Below, piece by piece: positions 1 through 9,272 of a stretch of DNA of 64,000 bases. The translations under genes were made by a program, and so were the position numbers. The stretch's first letter is position 1; the number at the start of each line of letters is the position of its first letter. The DNA lies in contig CAXXDX010000007.1 of NCBI GenBank assembly GCA_963677605.2, positions 434,001 to 498,000 on the forward strand. Direction: 5' to 3'. Under the pieces are notes generated by a model that was given only the letters and a program-made list of their open reading frames with translations, was not told where the DNA came from and ran no database searches. The DNA is from JAGLOK01 sp963677605 (GTDB taxonomy: Bacteria; Bacillota; Clostridia; Christensenellales; UMGS416).

Positions 1-612
1 GCACAGTATGTTCGGCAAAATTATACTGTAGAGTTTATTGACTACGATGGAACTCAGTTAAATAGCCAGACAGTCCAATATGGAGATGATGCGATAGCTC
101 CAGTTGATGTGGTAAGAGAAGGATATGAGTTTACGGGTTGGGATGTGCCTTTTGAAAATATTCAAAGCGACTTAAGTGTTACAGCACAGTATAAAGAGAT
201 TGTTAATGAAAAAGAAGATGCTCTTATTGAGGTAACCGAAACTCGGCAGAACGAGAATGGAGACATCTGGGTAGCGGTTGAAACAGAGAATGTAAAAGTA
301 GAACATGCGGAAGTATTGGATGGCTCTGTCACAGTCAATGATGATGGCAGCCTGACAATAACGTTTAATGAGAATACGCAGCCTGGCGACAAAAGTGTCA
401 CATTGTACTTATCAGACGGAACAGTTGTTACAAAAACAATAACTATTTTCGAGCCAGATATACCGTTATCAGCTGAAGACACAAAAGAAGAACAAACCAC
501 CAAATCCATGTGGTCATGGATTTGGATACTTATTTTAATATTTTTGGCGGCTACATTTACTATATTCCAGATATTGAACTATCGCCGAAGTCATTACTAT
601 AATGCAAAATAA
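1..612 (+). CDS. C-terminal part of an InlB-repeat surface protein (5' end outside window)
   Basis: The frame is open from base 1, so this is the 3' part of a longer gene. It starts inside a Listeria-Bacteroides (InlB B) repeat, shown by 'YTVEFIDYDGTQL' and 'REGYEFTGWDVPF' followed by 'VTAQYKE', the usual repeat end. About 90 residues of beta-rich sequence follow, then a hydrophobic helix (about 20 residues starting 'WSWIWILILIF') and a short basic tail 'NYRRSHYYNAK'. This fits a secreted protein held in the membrane by its C-terminus. There is no LPXTG motif. Repeats of this type occur in adhesins and other large cell-surface proteins. Function and full length cannot be told from this fragment. 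Confidence 0.8.
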   Translation, partial: AQYVRQNYTVEFIDYDGTQLNSQTVQYGDDAIAPVDVVREGYEFTGWDVPFENIQSDLSVTAQYKEIVNEKEDALIEVTETRQNENGDIWVAVETENVKVEHAEVLDGSVTVNDDGSLTITFNENTQPGDKSVTLYLSDGTVVTKTITIFEPDIPLSAEDTKEEQTTKSMWSWIWILILIFLAATFTIFQILNYRRSHYYNAK

Positions 613-781
613 CAATTAGATTATTGAGTGATAAATATTTTATTTGTTCCTATACAAATGAAAACTCTTCTCAGAAAACAAATCTAAGTTGAAAGTGAAA
701 AATGCTGTTGTTGGATTTTCTCCAAAATTAACTTTTGGTTCCTTGTGTTATTAGGAGTAGCCAAGCAATATTACTCTTTCG

Positions 782-809
782 AGCCATTTTTCATATTATA
801 AAAATGGCT
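782..809. repeat. Perfect 10-bp inverted repeat
   Basis: The arms AGCCATTTTT and AAAAATGGCT are separated by 8 bases. There is no T-tract immediately after either arm. It could be a weak bidirectional terminator or a protein-binding site. Confidence 0.5.
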
Positions 810-835
810 ACACAAATTACTAACGAAAATAAAAA

Positions 836-881
836 CACAACATATGATATGCAAATATCAAAATGCATACAATATGTTGTG
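836..881. repeat. Long interrupted stem-loop
   Basis: The outer arms CACAACATA (836-844) and TATGTTGTG (873-881) pair perfectly, and an inner pair ATGCA/TGCAT continues the stem across a small internal loop. It is symmetric enough to be a regulator or recombinase site, or an RNA hairpin ahead of the gene at 1002. Confidence 0.5.
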
Positions 882-1001
882 GATTGGTGGAGCAAAACGA
901 GCTAAATAAAAACATAAACTACTACATTGATGGTTTTTCATTAATTGTAAAGCTATAATCTGAGACAATAAATTTTATAAATGATTAAAGGAGATGCATT
1001 T

Positions 1002-1676
1002 ATGGGGAAGACAGTTACATTTACAGTTGGAGACAAACCACAGGGGATTATAAACAAGCAGGCAACTGAAAAAGACATTAACAAAGAGTATATACAGCTT
1101 AAGGAGGGTCAGTCGATTAATGTGAGATTTCTCAAAACAGATGATATTGTGGAGTATATGTCTCACAGTTCGCAACTTCTAGGAATTGATATTACTCCTT
1201 GTATTGCACCTCACGGCGAGGATTGTCCTTTGTGTGTAGCAGCAAAAAGTAGTGACGATGTATTGAAAAAGGAACTGCGTAAAGTTTCCCGCTACCTTCT
1301 AGCGATAGCCGACCTTGATAATGGTAAATTGAGATTATTGGACGCGACAAAAGAACAGACGCGTAAAATCGTTATGAAGATTTATGAGCATGCAGATGAG
1401 CTTGATAAGATAGCTTTTATATTAAAGAGAACTAAAAATTGTAAAGATATGGATTACAGCCTTAATGTTATGAAGTCTAAAATGTTTAATGATGTCGAGA
1501 AGGTTTTTAGGAAATTTGATGATGTTGTAGCAGGCATCCCTTTTTATGAGGAAAGGCTTATAGATATAGGCGCTCCAGAGATGGTGCACTGGCTTGAGAG
1601 ATGGGTTTTTGTAGTTTTTATCACTCATATTATTAGGTTTTCAAAATCCTTTAAAAATTTTTTATACAATGTATGA
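1002..1676 (+). CDS. Phage-like ssDNA-binding-type protein with altered C-terminus
   Basis: The ATG at 1002 has the ribosome binding site AAAGGAG 8-9 bases upstream and is preferred over an in-frame ATG at 981. The 224-residue product contains a 'CIAPHGEDCPLC' cluster (one Cys, one His, then CPLC), which resembles the metal-binding motif of phage single-strand-binding proteins. That assignment rests on the motif only. The last 35 or so residues are unlike the rest: after 'GAPEMVHWLERW' the sequence turns hydrophobic and low-complexity ('FVVFITHIIRFSKSF'). This suggests a frameshift or deletion that fused the gene to non-coding DNA. It is probably a decaying phage or mobile-element gene. Confidence 0.4.
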   Translation: MGKTVTFTVGDKPQGIINKQATEKDINKEYIQLKEGQSINVRFLKTDDIVEYMSHSSQLLGIDITPCIAPHGEDCPLCVAAKSSDDVLKKELRKVSRYLLAIADLDNGKLRLLDATKEQTRKIVMKIYEHADELDKIAFILKRTKNCKDMDYSLNVMKSKMFNDVEKVFRKFDDVVAGIPFYEERLIDIGAPEMVHWLERWVFVVFITHIIRFSKSFKNFLYNV

Positions 1677-1684
1677 AATTAGCC

Positions 1685-1756
1685 TTATTTGGCTCGTTTT
1701 TTCAACAGGTACAGCCCGCCGAGTATTAACGCAATCGCAATTGTCGCTTTTGACAT
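1685..1756 (-). CDS. Possible 23-residue membrane peptide
   Basis: A minus-strand ATG at 1756 has the ribosome binding site GAGGTG a few bases upstream. It encodes MSKATIAIALILGGLYLLKK plus three residues, one hydrophobic helix with a basic tail. Just upstream on the same strand (about 1830-1930) an open fragment encodes another helix-rich stretch ('LEIIAVSIGSALGLLEIID') with no clear start. Both look like small phage or mobile-element membrane peptides. They could be relics. Confidence 0.3.
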   Translation of the reverse strand: MSKATIAIALILGGLYLLKKRAK

Positions 1757-2012
1757 AATGTTCACCTCTGAGTTATAATTGAAAAAGTGGGGATGGTAGC
1801 TCCCGCCCCCGTCGTTGGGTTAGTCGCCCTTCAACCACTCACGGACTATGTCGATTATCTCGAGAAGTCCTAGAGCCGAGCCTATTGATACCGCTATGAT
1901 TTCGAGTGTTCGTAGGCTTTTTTTATTACTTGCATTTATTATTGATGTTATACATACAGCTTATCAATCTTCTTAATGTTAAATTTAAGATAAATGTTTA
2001 TGTGTAATAATA

Positions 2013-5000
2013 CTATTCCACTTTAAAAGATATATCGAACCATTCCATAGCATCACAAATGTCATACGACAGCCTAATGTGTTTATTAGCTTTTATTGAG
2101 ATACTTATATCAGTACATAAATTTTCTGTGTCTTTATAAAACACGCCTCTATTGTCATATACTAGTATATCTAATTTATCTGGACTTACGTTGGTGACTT
2201 TTATTTTAAAAGCATCTTTATCCAGTACTGTATTATTATCAATATCGTAGATTGATACTATCGGCTTAGGAACTTCAGGCATTTCGTTTTTAAGTCCCCA
2301 ACGTGAATGTAGTGGAGTATGACTAACAATCAGATTATATTGTTTTCTTGATTCCCTATAATCGCTCATAGTCTCTGCTTGCCTCAAAACCATCTGTAAA
2401 GCGGCTTCACGACCTTCAGGAGGATACTTGTATTTTTTAAGCAAACGCTTTATCATTGACCGCATTTTCGCTCTAGCGGTCTCCTTGAGTGACCAGTCGA
2501 TAGTTCGGTTCTTTTGTAACATTTGTGTGAGCTCATGAGTCATTGCGATAAACTCTTGATTGGTATAAGCTTCTTTGATTCCTTCAGGGCTTGAAAGAGC
2601 ATCGTAGAAAGCGACCTCTTGGGCTGTTAAGCCTAGGGCTTCTCCTTGCTCTTTGGCGTCTCTCATATCATGAGCCATCTTAACAAGTTCTTCAATTACT
2701 TCAGCGTTTGATATTACACCATTTCTATACAGATTCATGAGTTTTTTCATTCGCTCAGAAAACAGTTCTGATTTTACAATGCTGGTTCGGATATAGGCTT
2801 TTATTTCGTCGCCAAGCAGCTTTCTTAACATTTCGACAGCAAGGTTTTTTTGTTTCATGGATTGAATGGCTTTAAGGTATTCTTCATCGAACAATGAAAA
2901 TTCTTTACTCTTGGCAAAGACGTTAATAATGCCTTCACTCCTAATGCTTGCCTTTAGAAGTTCGTTAATCCTATCGTTAATCTCTCGAGGATTAATTTTC
3001 CCTACACCCGTTATTTTTGAAATACCAGCACGAATAGCCTCGTATAAAGCTGATTCGACTTTGGTCTCTCCGTCTAAAAGGCTACGACATAGTGTCTCTG
3101 CTTGTTTGAGTGCAGAAGCTTCTCTCATATAGGCTTTTTTTTCGTCCTCAGAGGATAAAATCATATCAATGCCTTCGACAATAATGTTGGCTCTATCCTT
3201 GTCTGTACCATATATAAATTTCTTAGAATCAAGCCCATGTAATAAGTCGCGGCATATCTCGAGTTTCTCTTGAAATTTTGGTAGCGCAGCTTTACCGATA
3301 TCTGGATTACCGTAGTTATCTTGGTCGCGCGCTGTATAAGCTTTCATAGCTCTCTTAAGAGCTCCTGCTATTCCTGCATAATCGACAATAAGACCGCCTT
3401 CCTTATCCTTGTAAACACGATTAACTCGCGCTATAGCCTGCATTAGTGTGTGACCCTTCATAGGCTTATAGATGTACATTGTATTTAGTGAGGGGACGTC
3501 AAAACCTGTAAGCCACATGTCTACTACGATAGCAATCTTTATGTTACTAGTCGGGTCTTTAAACTGCTTACCAAGCTCCTTCTTTTTCTGTTTGTTGCCA
3601 ATGAGTTTAAACCATTCCTCGGGGTCTTTATTACTGCTGGTCATTATAATAATTAATTGTTTAGCCCATTCAGGACGTATATCGAGCAGCTTGTGATAGA
3701 TTTTCATAGCGATTGGACGTGAATAGGCGACAATCATCGCTTTGCCTTCGAGGATGTGTTTTCTATCCTCATAGTGTTTGACAATATCGTTGCAAAGCTC
3801 GTCGATAGTCTCGTCTGCTCCGAGGATAGCTTCCATCTGACCGAGCTCTTTCTTTGAACGTTCGATATGATGGGGTTCGGCTTCATCTGACATATTATCG
3901 TATTCTTGGTCAATCTTTTTAAGGATATCGTCCTTGAGTTTGAGATTCATAACACGACTTTCGTAGAATATCGGGCGTGTAGCATTGTCCTCGACAGCCT
4001 GCGTCATGTCGTATATATCGATGTAATCGCCGAATACTTCCTGCGTTGAACGGTCAACGGATTCAATCGGTGTACCTGTAAAGCCAATGAAGCTCGCATT
4101 TGGCAGAGCGTCTCTTATATATTTAGCCATACCATAGGAAAGCTCACCAGTCTCGCGGTTGACCTTTGCATCAAGCCCATAATGGCTACGGTGAGCCTCG
4201 TCGGCGATAAGGATTATGTTTTTTCTTTCAGACAGAACCGTCTCATCCTCCTCAAACTTTTGCATGGTTGTGAATATTACACCTCCTGCCTGTCTTCCAT
4301 CAAGTAAGGATTTAAGGTGAGTTCTGCTTGTGGCTTGTATGGGTGTTTGTCTTAAGTGCTCTGAGGCTGTACAGAACGTCCCGAAAAGCTGGTCGTCCAA
4401 GTCGTTTCTGTCGGTAATGACAACCAGTGTTGGATTATTCAATCTATCGTTCAACATACGGCTGTAGAACAACATAGAGAGTGATTTACCACTTCCCTGA
4501 GTGTGCCAAAATACACCCGCTTTACCGTCGGTATCGACTGCGTTAACGGTTGACTCGACAGCTTTATTTACTGCGAAGTATTGATGATACGCCGCGAGGA
4601 TTTTTATATATTCGCTGCCTTCATCAACACCAAGGAACAGGACAAAGTTTTTGATTATATCAATCAGACGTTTTTTATCAAACATCCCTTTATACAAAGT
4701 GTCAAAAGACACAGCTCGTTTGTCTTCCTCGCTGCCGTCCACTGATTTCCATCGCATAAATCTGGACTCATTTGATGTAATTGTTCCTGCTCTGGTGTCA
4801 ATCATATCGCTTATCACACAGAAGCTATTGTAAGCAAACAGTGTAGGGATAGCCTGTAAGTAGTTACGTATCTGCGAGTATGCTTCGGAGGAATCGGTTT
4901 CCTCTCGGGACTCTGATTTAAGCTCCATTACAACAAGAGGCAGACCGTTTATGAATACTACGATATCAGGACGTTTCTCTACTACATCCACTACGGTAAA

Positions 5001-5369
5001 CTGGTTTGAAATAACAAAGGAATTATTGTTGATGTTCTCATAGTCTATCAGCCAGATATGGTCAGCTTTCGCGCCATCATCGGTATAGTTTACAGGAACA
5101 CCAGCAGTCAGCATCTCGTGGAAGTTCCTGTTATTTTGCAGGAGGTTAGGTGACTCCAAGTTCGTCACTTTTCGCACAGCTTCATCGATAGCCTTTTTAT
5201 GAGCGTCAGGATTAATCGCACGCAGCCTTTCGAGCAGTGAGTCTTCCAGCACTACTTTTCCATAGTCTCGCTCTATTTCTGCACCAAGGATATAGTCATA
5301 GCCTAGCTCGTCGGTGAATAGCTCTATTACTGCGTTTTCGTATGATGATTCGGTGAAATTGTTTCCCAT
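2013..5369 (-). CDS. hsdR: Type I restriction enzyme, R subunit (HsdR)
   Basis: This is the motor and nuclease subunit of a type I restriction-modification complex (R2M2S). With HsdM and HsdS it translocates and cuts DNA that lacks the methylation mark. The 1118-residue product has a normal length. The N-terminal PD-(D/E)xK nuclease shows 'DIVVFINGLPLVVMELKS'. The SF2 translocase follows, with Walker A 'TQGSGKS', DEAH box 'ADEAHRS', motif III 'GFTGTPI' and motif VI 'AIARVNRVYKD'. A helical C-terminal region follows. The start is the ATG after GGAGAGAAT. It is the last gene of a minus-strand operon also holding hsdM and hsdS, 18 bases after the preceding small gene. It appears intact. Confidence 0.95.
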   Translation of the reverse strand: MGNNFTESSYENAVIELFTDELGYDYILGAEIERDYGKVVLEDSLLERLRAINPDAHKKAIDEAVRKVTNLESPNLLQNNRNFHEMLTAGVPVNYTDDGAKADHIWLIDYENINNNSFVISNQFTVVDVVEKRPDIVVFINGLPLVVMELKSESREETDSSEAYSQIRNYLQAIPTLFAYNSFCVISDMIDTRAGTITSNESRFMRWKSVDGSEEDKRAVSFDTLYKGMFDKKRLIDIIKNFVLFLGVDEGSEYIKILAAYHQYFAVNKAVESTVNAVDTDGKAGVFWHTQGSGKSLSMLFYSRMLNDRLNNPTLVVITDRNDLDDQLFGTFCTASEHLRQTPIQATSRTHLKSLLDGRQAGGVIFTTMQKFEEDETVLSERKNIILIADEAHRSHYGLDAKVNRETGELSYGMAKYIRDALPNASFIGFTGTPIESVDRSTQEVFGDYIDIYDMTQAVEDNATRPIFYESRVMNLKLKDDILKKIDQEYDNMSDEAEPHHIERSKKELGQMEAILGADETIDELCNDIVKHYEDRKHILEGKAMIVAYSRPIAMKIYHKLLDIRPEWAKQLIIIMTSSNKDPEEWFKLIGNKQKKKELGKQFKDPTSNIKIAIVVDMWLTGFDVPSLNTMYIYKPMKGHTLMQAIARVNRVYKDKEGGLIVDYAGIAGALKRAMKAYTARDQDNYGNPDIGKAALPKFQEKLEICRDLLHGLDSKKFIYGTDKDRANIIVEGIDMILSSEDEKKAYMREASALKQAETLCRSLLDGETKVESALYEAIRAGISKITGVGKINPREINDRINELLKASIRSEGIINVFAKSKEFSLFDEEYLKAIQSMKQKNLAVEMLRKLLGDEIKAYIRTSIVKSELFSERMKKLMNLYRNGVISNAEVIEELVKMAHDMRDAKEQGEALGLTAQEVAFYDALSSPEGIKEAYTNQEFIAMTHELTQMLQKNRTIDWSLKETARAKMRSMIKRLLKKYKYPPEGREAALQMVLRQAETMSDYRESRKQYNLIVSHTPLHSRWGLKNEMPEVPKPIVSIYDIDNNTVLDKDAFKIKVTNVSPDKLDILVYDNRGVFYKDTENLCTDISISIKANKHIRLSYDICDAMEWFDISFKVE

Positions 5370-5387
5370 ATTCTCTCCGTAAAATCT

Positions 5388-6062
5388 TTAATTTTGAATA
5401 ATGTTATATTGAATCTTAGAGTTTCCCAATTCTTCGCTAATACTTATTCTTAATTTTAGGTTATATTCATTGTTATATATGTCAGTGTAGAAAACTTCTA
5501 GTAGGCAATAATCATCACTAATTTCATATAAACTGTATATAGAAATAAAACTAAGATGTATGCCTGAATATGGTTGTATTGCTTTTATTGTATTTGTCTC
5601 TATTCCATTTTGTTCATAACTACCAAGAAAATTGCATTCTGTTTTTCCTTCTATATATCTTAATGATTTTATATTTGCTATTCCTTTGCCGTAATTTAGA
5701 AAATTAAATTGTATTAAGGTTTCTCTACGCATATAGCCAGAATATTTTCCTAATTCTTTTACTTTTTTATAATTAGAAAACTCAATCTCATATATATAAT
5801 CTTTGCCATGCACTTCTTCTACTGATTGCAAGATAAGGTATGGTCTATTAGCCTCCCTATTTTGATTCTCTATCTGTTTCTTCGTAGTCCACCATACGAT
5901 GAAAATAGCCCCAACAGAACCAATAGCACCCAGATAAACACCAAGAGTCCCAAAATCAAACGCTCTCCCTTCAGGAAGAACTTGAAATCCATATAATACT
6001 CCAAGAACAATAATGATTGTAAGTAGTGCGGTTAGTGCTATAGTTATTATCTGTTTTTTCAT
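5388..6062 (-). CDS. Membrane-anchored hypothetical protein within the R-M operon
   Basis: The chosen start is the ATG at 6062, preceded by GAGGTAGAGAGA and 5 bases after the stop of the upstream gene. The product (224 residues) begins 'MKKQIITIALTALLTIIIV', a membrane helix. A second hydrophobic segment ('GTLGVYLGAIGSVGAIFIVWW') follows, then a soluble C-terminal domain of about 155 residues rich in beta-type sequence. No family was recognised. It sits between hsdS and hsdR, in the position often taken by accessory defence genes in type I operons, so a role as membrane effector or accessory factor is possible but unproven. Confidence 0.6.
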   Translation of the reverse strand: MKKQIITIALTALLTIIIVLGVLYGFQVLPEGRAFDFGTLGVYLGAIGSVGAIFIVWWTTKKQIENQNREANRPYLILQSVEEVHGKDYIYEIEFSNYKKVKELGKYSGYMRRETLIQFNFLNYGKGIANIKSLRYIEGKTECNFLGSYEQNGIETNTIKAIQPYSGIHLSFISIYSLYEISDDYCLLEVFYTDIYNNEYNLKLRISISEELGNSKIQYNIIQN

Positions 6063-6067
6063 TCTCT

Positions 6068-6355
6068 CTACCTCAACAATATATCCCAATCAGCAAATTT
6101 TTTATCTTGCTCGAATATTAAATGCTTTGTTTCGTAGATGAACTTTTCAGAATTAGATACTCCACTTGCTTTTCTAGCATCCCTTAAGTCATTTCTCAAA
6201 GGTAAGCCCGGTCTTTCGGTAGGATTATATACTTTGTGTTTCTCAAGTACTTCTATGCATTCAGGAGGAGTTGTGCTTGCTTTACCTTCTTCAATCATCC
6301 AATTATAGAGAACTTCGTCTACTTGATTATTTAATCTGTTTTCCCATGCTGACAT
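6068..6355 (-). CDS. Small hypothetical protein within the R-M operon
   Basis: A 95-residue soluble protein beginning 'MSAWENRLNNQVDEVLYNWM'. It is preceded by AGGAGGATTATT, an excellent ribosome binding site, which supports its being real. It lies 31 bases after the 251-residue membrane-protein gene and 5 bases before the next. No domain was recognised. The C-terminal 'FADWDILLR' ends the frame cleanly. Together with its two membrane-protein neighbours it forms a small cassette inserted between hsdS and hsdR, so the three may act together. Confidence 0.6.
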   Translation of the reverse strand: MSAWENRLNNQVDEVLYNWMIEEGKASTTPPECIEVLEKHKVYNPTERPGLPLRNDLRDARKASGVSNSEKFIYETKHLIFEQDKKFADWDILLR

Positions 6356-6386
6356 AATAATCCTCCTTTAGAATTTTACAAAATTA

Positions 6387-7142
6387 TTAATTCATTTCGC
6401 TTTTCATTGTTTCAAGCAACTCTTTATATAGTTTGTCAAAGCTTGAAATCATTTCTCTTCTTTCAGTAAACATATCATAATAGTTATAGTCACGAGGTTC
6501 TTCTGAGTCTAATCTTAAATTATGTTTCACACAATCATAGGTATTAGAAACACTTTTTAATGAAGCCTCGGTATATTGCTCTTTTTCGGGGTTATAGAAT
6601 CCTTCATAAACTTCTTTAAAATCCCCATCAAGAGCGTTTATGCTAATTAAATAATCTGCAAAATGTTGCATACGATTAGATATTTCAATAATTTTATAAG
6701 TAGTACCATTTAGTTTTTTCAATAAATCATTCACTGTTTTAGAAAAAATTAAATCAGCTCTTGTTTTTATATCATCGAACTCTGCATTTGGCATACTTGC
6801 AACCAAATTTCTTACGGCTGGAATCGGAGAGAATTTATTAGAGATAAAGTTATCAAAATAACTTTTTATCTCCAGAAATAATTGATATTGTTTGTCGTAT
6901 AAATGTGAATTCACTTTTTTATTTTTCTCTTTATGACTTAATACTAATCCAACTATTGATACCCCTATTGGTATAATTATGTTAATAATGGTATTAATCA
7001 CTCCCCAATTAGGTGAAACGCTGTCAGCGATAAGTGGTCTGTATCCAATTAATAATAAAACTATACTAGCTAATCCAAAAAGAATTAAAAGAATTAGAAT
7101 TATTTTAACTATAATTTTAAAAGCAGAAGTTTTTCCCTTCAT
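6387..7142 (-). CDS. Two-helix membrane protein with cytoplasmic helical domain, within the R-M operon
   Basis: The 251-residue product has two membrane helices near its N-terminus ('IIVKIILILLILFGLASIVLLLIG' region and 'WGVINTIINIIIPIGVSIVGLVL') followed by about 170 residues of predicted alpha-helical soluble sequence. The start ATG overlaps the hsdS stop in an ATGA junction, implying translational coupling to hsdS. No catalytic motif was seen. The layout of an N-terminal membrane anchor plus a helical cytoplasmic domain resembles the effector part of several abortive-infection systems. That is only a resemblance. Confidence 0.6.
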   Translation of the reverse strand: MKGKTSAFKIIVKIILILLILFGLASIVLLLIGYRPLIADSVSPNWGVINTIINIIIPIGVSIVGLVLSHKEKNKKVNSHLYDKQYQLFLEIKSYFDNFISNKFSPIPAVRNLVASMPNAEFDDIKTRADLIFSKTVNDLLKKLNGTTYKIIEISNRMQHFADYLISINALDGDFKEVYEGFYNPEKEQYTEASLKSVSNTYDCVKHNLRLDSEEPRDYNYYDMFTERREMISSFDKLYKELLETMKSEMN

Positions 7143-8407
7143 GTTTTCTCCTCCACATCAATCTCTCCACTCATCAGCTTAGGCAATAAAGCATCTCTCG
7201 CTTTTTGCAGCTTTTCATTCTCTAAAAAAATATTATATAATTTTTCGTATATGGGTTTTACAATCTCATCAAATTTACCAATAGTTTTTATCTTTGGCAC
7301 AAGAATATCCATTGTATATATATCTGTAAGTTTAATACTGGCTTGTACTGTTTCGATTACTCTACCGTGAGCCTGTTCTATAAAGTGTCTACTTAACATA
7401 TAATTATAAAAATAAAACTGAGAAACTATTTCATTTTTTAGTCTAAATGCTACTATATTCTGAGCTATACAAAACTCACAATTTGGCGGGACAAATGAAA
7501 CCTTATTCAAAGTTCCAACTGTTGAATAAAGAATATCCCATCCTATTGGATGACCATTTCTAAACCAATTATTGTATGTATCTTCTGAAACATATTTTTG
7601 CTTTTTCCCTTTATTAAAATCAGGAAATAAAACATCTCCACTTATGTGCCAGTTTTCTACTAACTTTCTTCCATTCTCAGTAGTTGGTGGCGTTTTCCCT
7701 CTATTATCAACGATAAAATCAAAGAGTTGTTTGGTTTTTTCGAGAGCCCACCCCTTCGGAATCAATCCCAGTTCACTTTCGACCATCTCCCCACCGTTAT
7801 CTTTATACGGCTCACCGTTCTCATCGGGGAAGTTAAAATCCACAAACCACTGCTTAAATATAGCCTGAGCCATTTCCTCTAGTTTTTCGCAGATACGGCG
7901 GTTATTCTCGATTTTGTCATCGAGAGAGGAGAGGATGGCGGCTATGCGGCGTTGGGTTGGGAGTGGAGGGAGGGAGACTTCTATTTGATTAAAAGTATCT
8001 CTTGTTATAGTATCAAATACCGATCCATGTGTTGATTGTTGAACTTGCTTAATCTCGCTCTTAAGCAGATAGTATAAATAATCATCATAAAGCACTTCGT
8101 TCTTAGCTCTTAAGCCATAACATGATTGATTAAATGCCATTGGTCTTCCTATCTGTGCAATAACTCCAACAGTTCCTCTTGCTGAAATTATTACATCATT
8201 GACTGCTAATAATGTAGCGGCACTATTCTTTAGTCCTAAGTTTGTTATTGTCTTTTCAGATTCGAATACTCTTTTATTTTCATTATTAAAATCTTTAACA
8301 GATAACCAAGGAATTTCTCCGTTCCAATACTCTTGGTTTTTGGTTTTTGGAGTTCCTCCACTGATAATATCTACTACTTCTGAAAGTACAAATTGGTTAT
8401 TCATCAT
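7139..8407 (-). CDS. hsdS: Type I restriction enzyme, specificity subunit (HsdS)
   Basis: This is the DNA-recognition subunit of the type I complex. It determines the bipartite target used by both methylase and nuclease. Two target recognition domains are separated by the conserved helical spacer 'LPTQRRIAAILSSLDDKIENNRRICEKLEE' (given here only as its key stretch) and followed by a second spacer near the C-terminus ('LQKARDALLPKLMSGEIDV'). The first domain opens with 'SGGTPKTKNQEYWNGEIPWLS', a common HsdS entry. The start was set at the ATG at 8407, overlapping the end of the AbiJ-like gene by 11 bases. An in-frame ATG at 8425 is possible. Length (about 422 residues) is normal and both halves look intact. 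Confidence 0.93.
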   Translation of the reverse strand: MMNNQFVLSEVVDIISGGTPKTKNQEYWNGEIPWLSVKDFNNENKRVFESEKTITNLGLKNSAATLLAVNDVIISARGTVGVIAQIGRPMAFNQSCYGLRAKNEVLYDDYLYYLLKSEIKQVQQSTHGSVFDTITRDTFNQIEVSLPPLPTQRRIAAILSSLDDKIENNRRICEKLEEMAQAIFKQWFVDFNFPDENGEPYKDNGGEMVESELGLIPKGWALEKTKQLFDFIVDNRGKTPPTTENGRKLVENWHISGDVLFPDFNKGKKQKYVSEDTYNNWFRNGHPIGWDILYSTVGTLNKVSFVPPNCEFCIAQNIVAFRLKNEIVSQFYFYNYMLSRHFIEQAHGRVIETVQASIKLTDIYTMDILVPKIKTIGKFDEIVKPIYEKLYNIFLENEKLQKARDALLPKLMSGEIDVEEKT

Positions 8408-9272
8408 CTTCACCATTACCGGCAAAAACCCCAGCTTTTTCTGACTTTACAATGAGATAATTAACGAAGCTAGTACAGGCTACTAACATGTATTTTGCGT
8501 CTTCGTAGTAAATGTTAGGTTCATCTGAAAGAGCGTGACGTATACCATCTGAACTGCTCGCATAACCATATATTTTGCTATAAGCTTCTTTAAGTACTCC
8601 GCTTATTTGGATAGTGCCTTCTCTTTCGATTTTGCTTAGTGCTTTTCCTAAAGTAGCATTTTTATCATTGCAAATTATTTGGCATATAGATTCAACGGCT
8701 AAAATTGATTCGTCGATAGATTTTCGATAATTGGGATTTTTTCTATCAGAAAGTAGTTTGAGGGATGATTCAAAGTGTGTGTGTACTCCTTTAAATCTTC
8801 CCTTAGAAATTTCTAAAACTTCCTCTATTTCTTTTATTTCTTGCTCGTTAGTTATTTGTACAATCTCATTTCCAAAAAGTCGATATGATGCTTTCTCTTG
8901 CGTGAAAATTTGATTGTAGAGGTCAACTATGGAATCAACATCCTTAGCTTCGCTACGCATTAACTCTCTAATAAATAGTTCAATAAAGTCATATACTCTA
9001 TACCAATCAGCTGAAATTATAATTTCTTTTATTGCGCTCAAGCAATATTCTCTTCTATAATTCTCAAAATGCTTTATGAGAAAGTGACACCATATTCTAA
9101 CTAACATTTGTTCGAATTTGCCGTAGCCTATTTGACGCTCTACAATGGAGATATATTGAAAAGTAAAATTCCATAATGCGGTTCTTAACCCATCGTCCAT
9201 TGACTCGGTTTGCATCTCTTTTATTGGTTCAATACCCATTCTTTGAGAAAAACTTAATTTATTATCAGACAT
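8397..9272 (-). CDS. AbiJ-type N-terminal-domain protein (putative abortive infection)
   Basis: The 291-residue product begins with the pattern of AbiJ N-terminal domain 4 proteins ('SFSQRMGI', 'MDDGLRTALWNFTFQ', 'YISIVERQIGYGKFEQMLVRIWCHFL'). These are known from abortive-infection loci and are often joined to HEPN or other effector domains. The C-terminal half is helical: 'SKGRFKGVHTHFESSLKLLSD' leads into a conserved-looking 'DGIRHALSDEPN' segment, where 'RHAL' is reminiscent of HEPN RxxxH-type sites without matching exactly. It sits between hsdM and hsdS, overlapping both by a few bases, and so is co-translated with the restriction system. The link to phage defence comes from family and context. 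Confidence 0.75.
   Translation of the reverse strand: MSDNKLSFSQRMGIEPIKEMQTESMDDGLRTALWNFTFQYISIVERQIGYGKFEQMLVRIWCHFLIKHFENYRREYCLSAIKEIIISADWYRVYDFIELFIRELMRSEAKDVDSIVDLYNQIFTQEKASYRLFGNEIVQITNEQEIKEIEEVLEISKGRFKGVHTHFESSLKLLSDRKNPNYRKSIDESILAVESICQIICNDKNATLGKALSKIEREGTIQISGVLKEAYSKIYGYASSSDGIRHALSDEPNIYYEDAKYMLVACTSFVNYLIVKSEKAGVFAGNGEDDE

Larger units (their letters stand above)
613..1001. other. AT-rich intergenic region with two hairpins
   Basis: There is no credible gene here. The region holds two strong inverted repeats (782-809 and 836-881, listed separately) and ends with the ribosome binding site of the next gene. The first hairpin lies about 170 bases after the preceding stop codon and has no T-run on the plus strand, so it is not a standard terminator. 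Confidence 0.5.
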
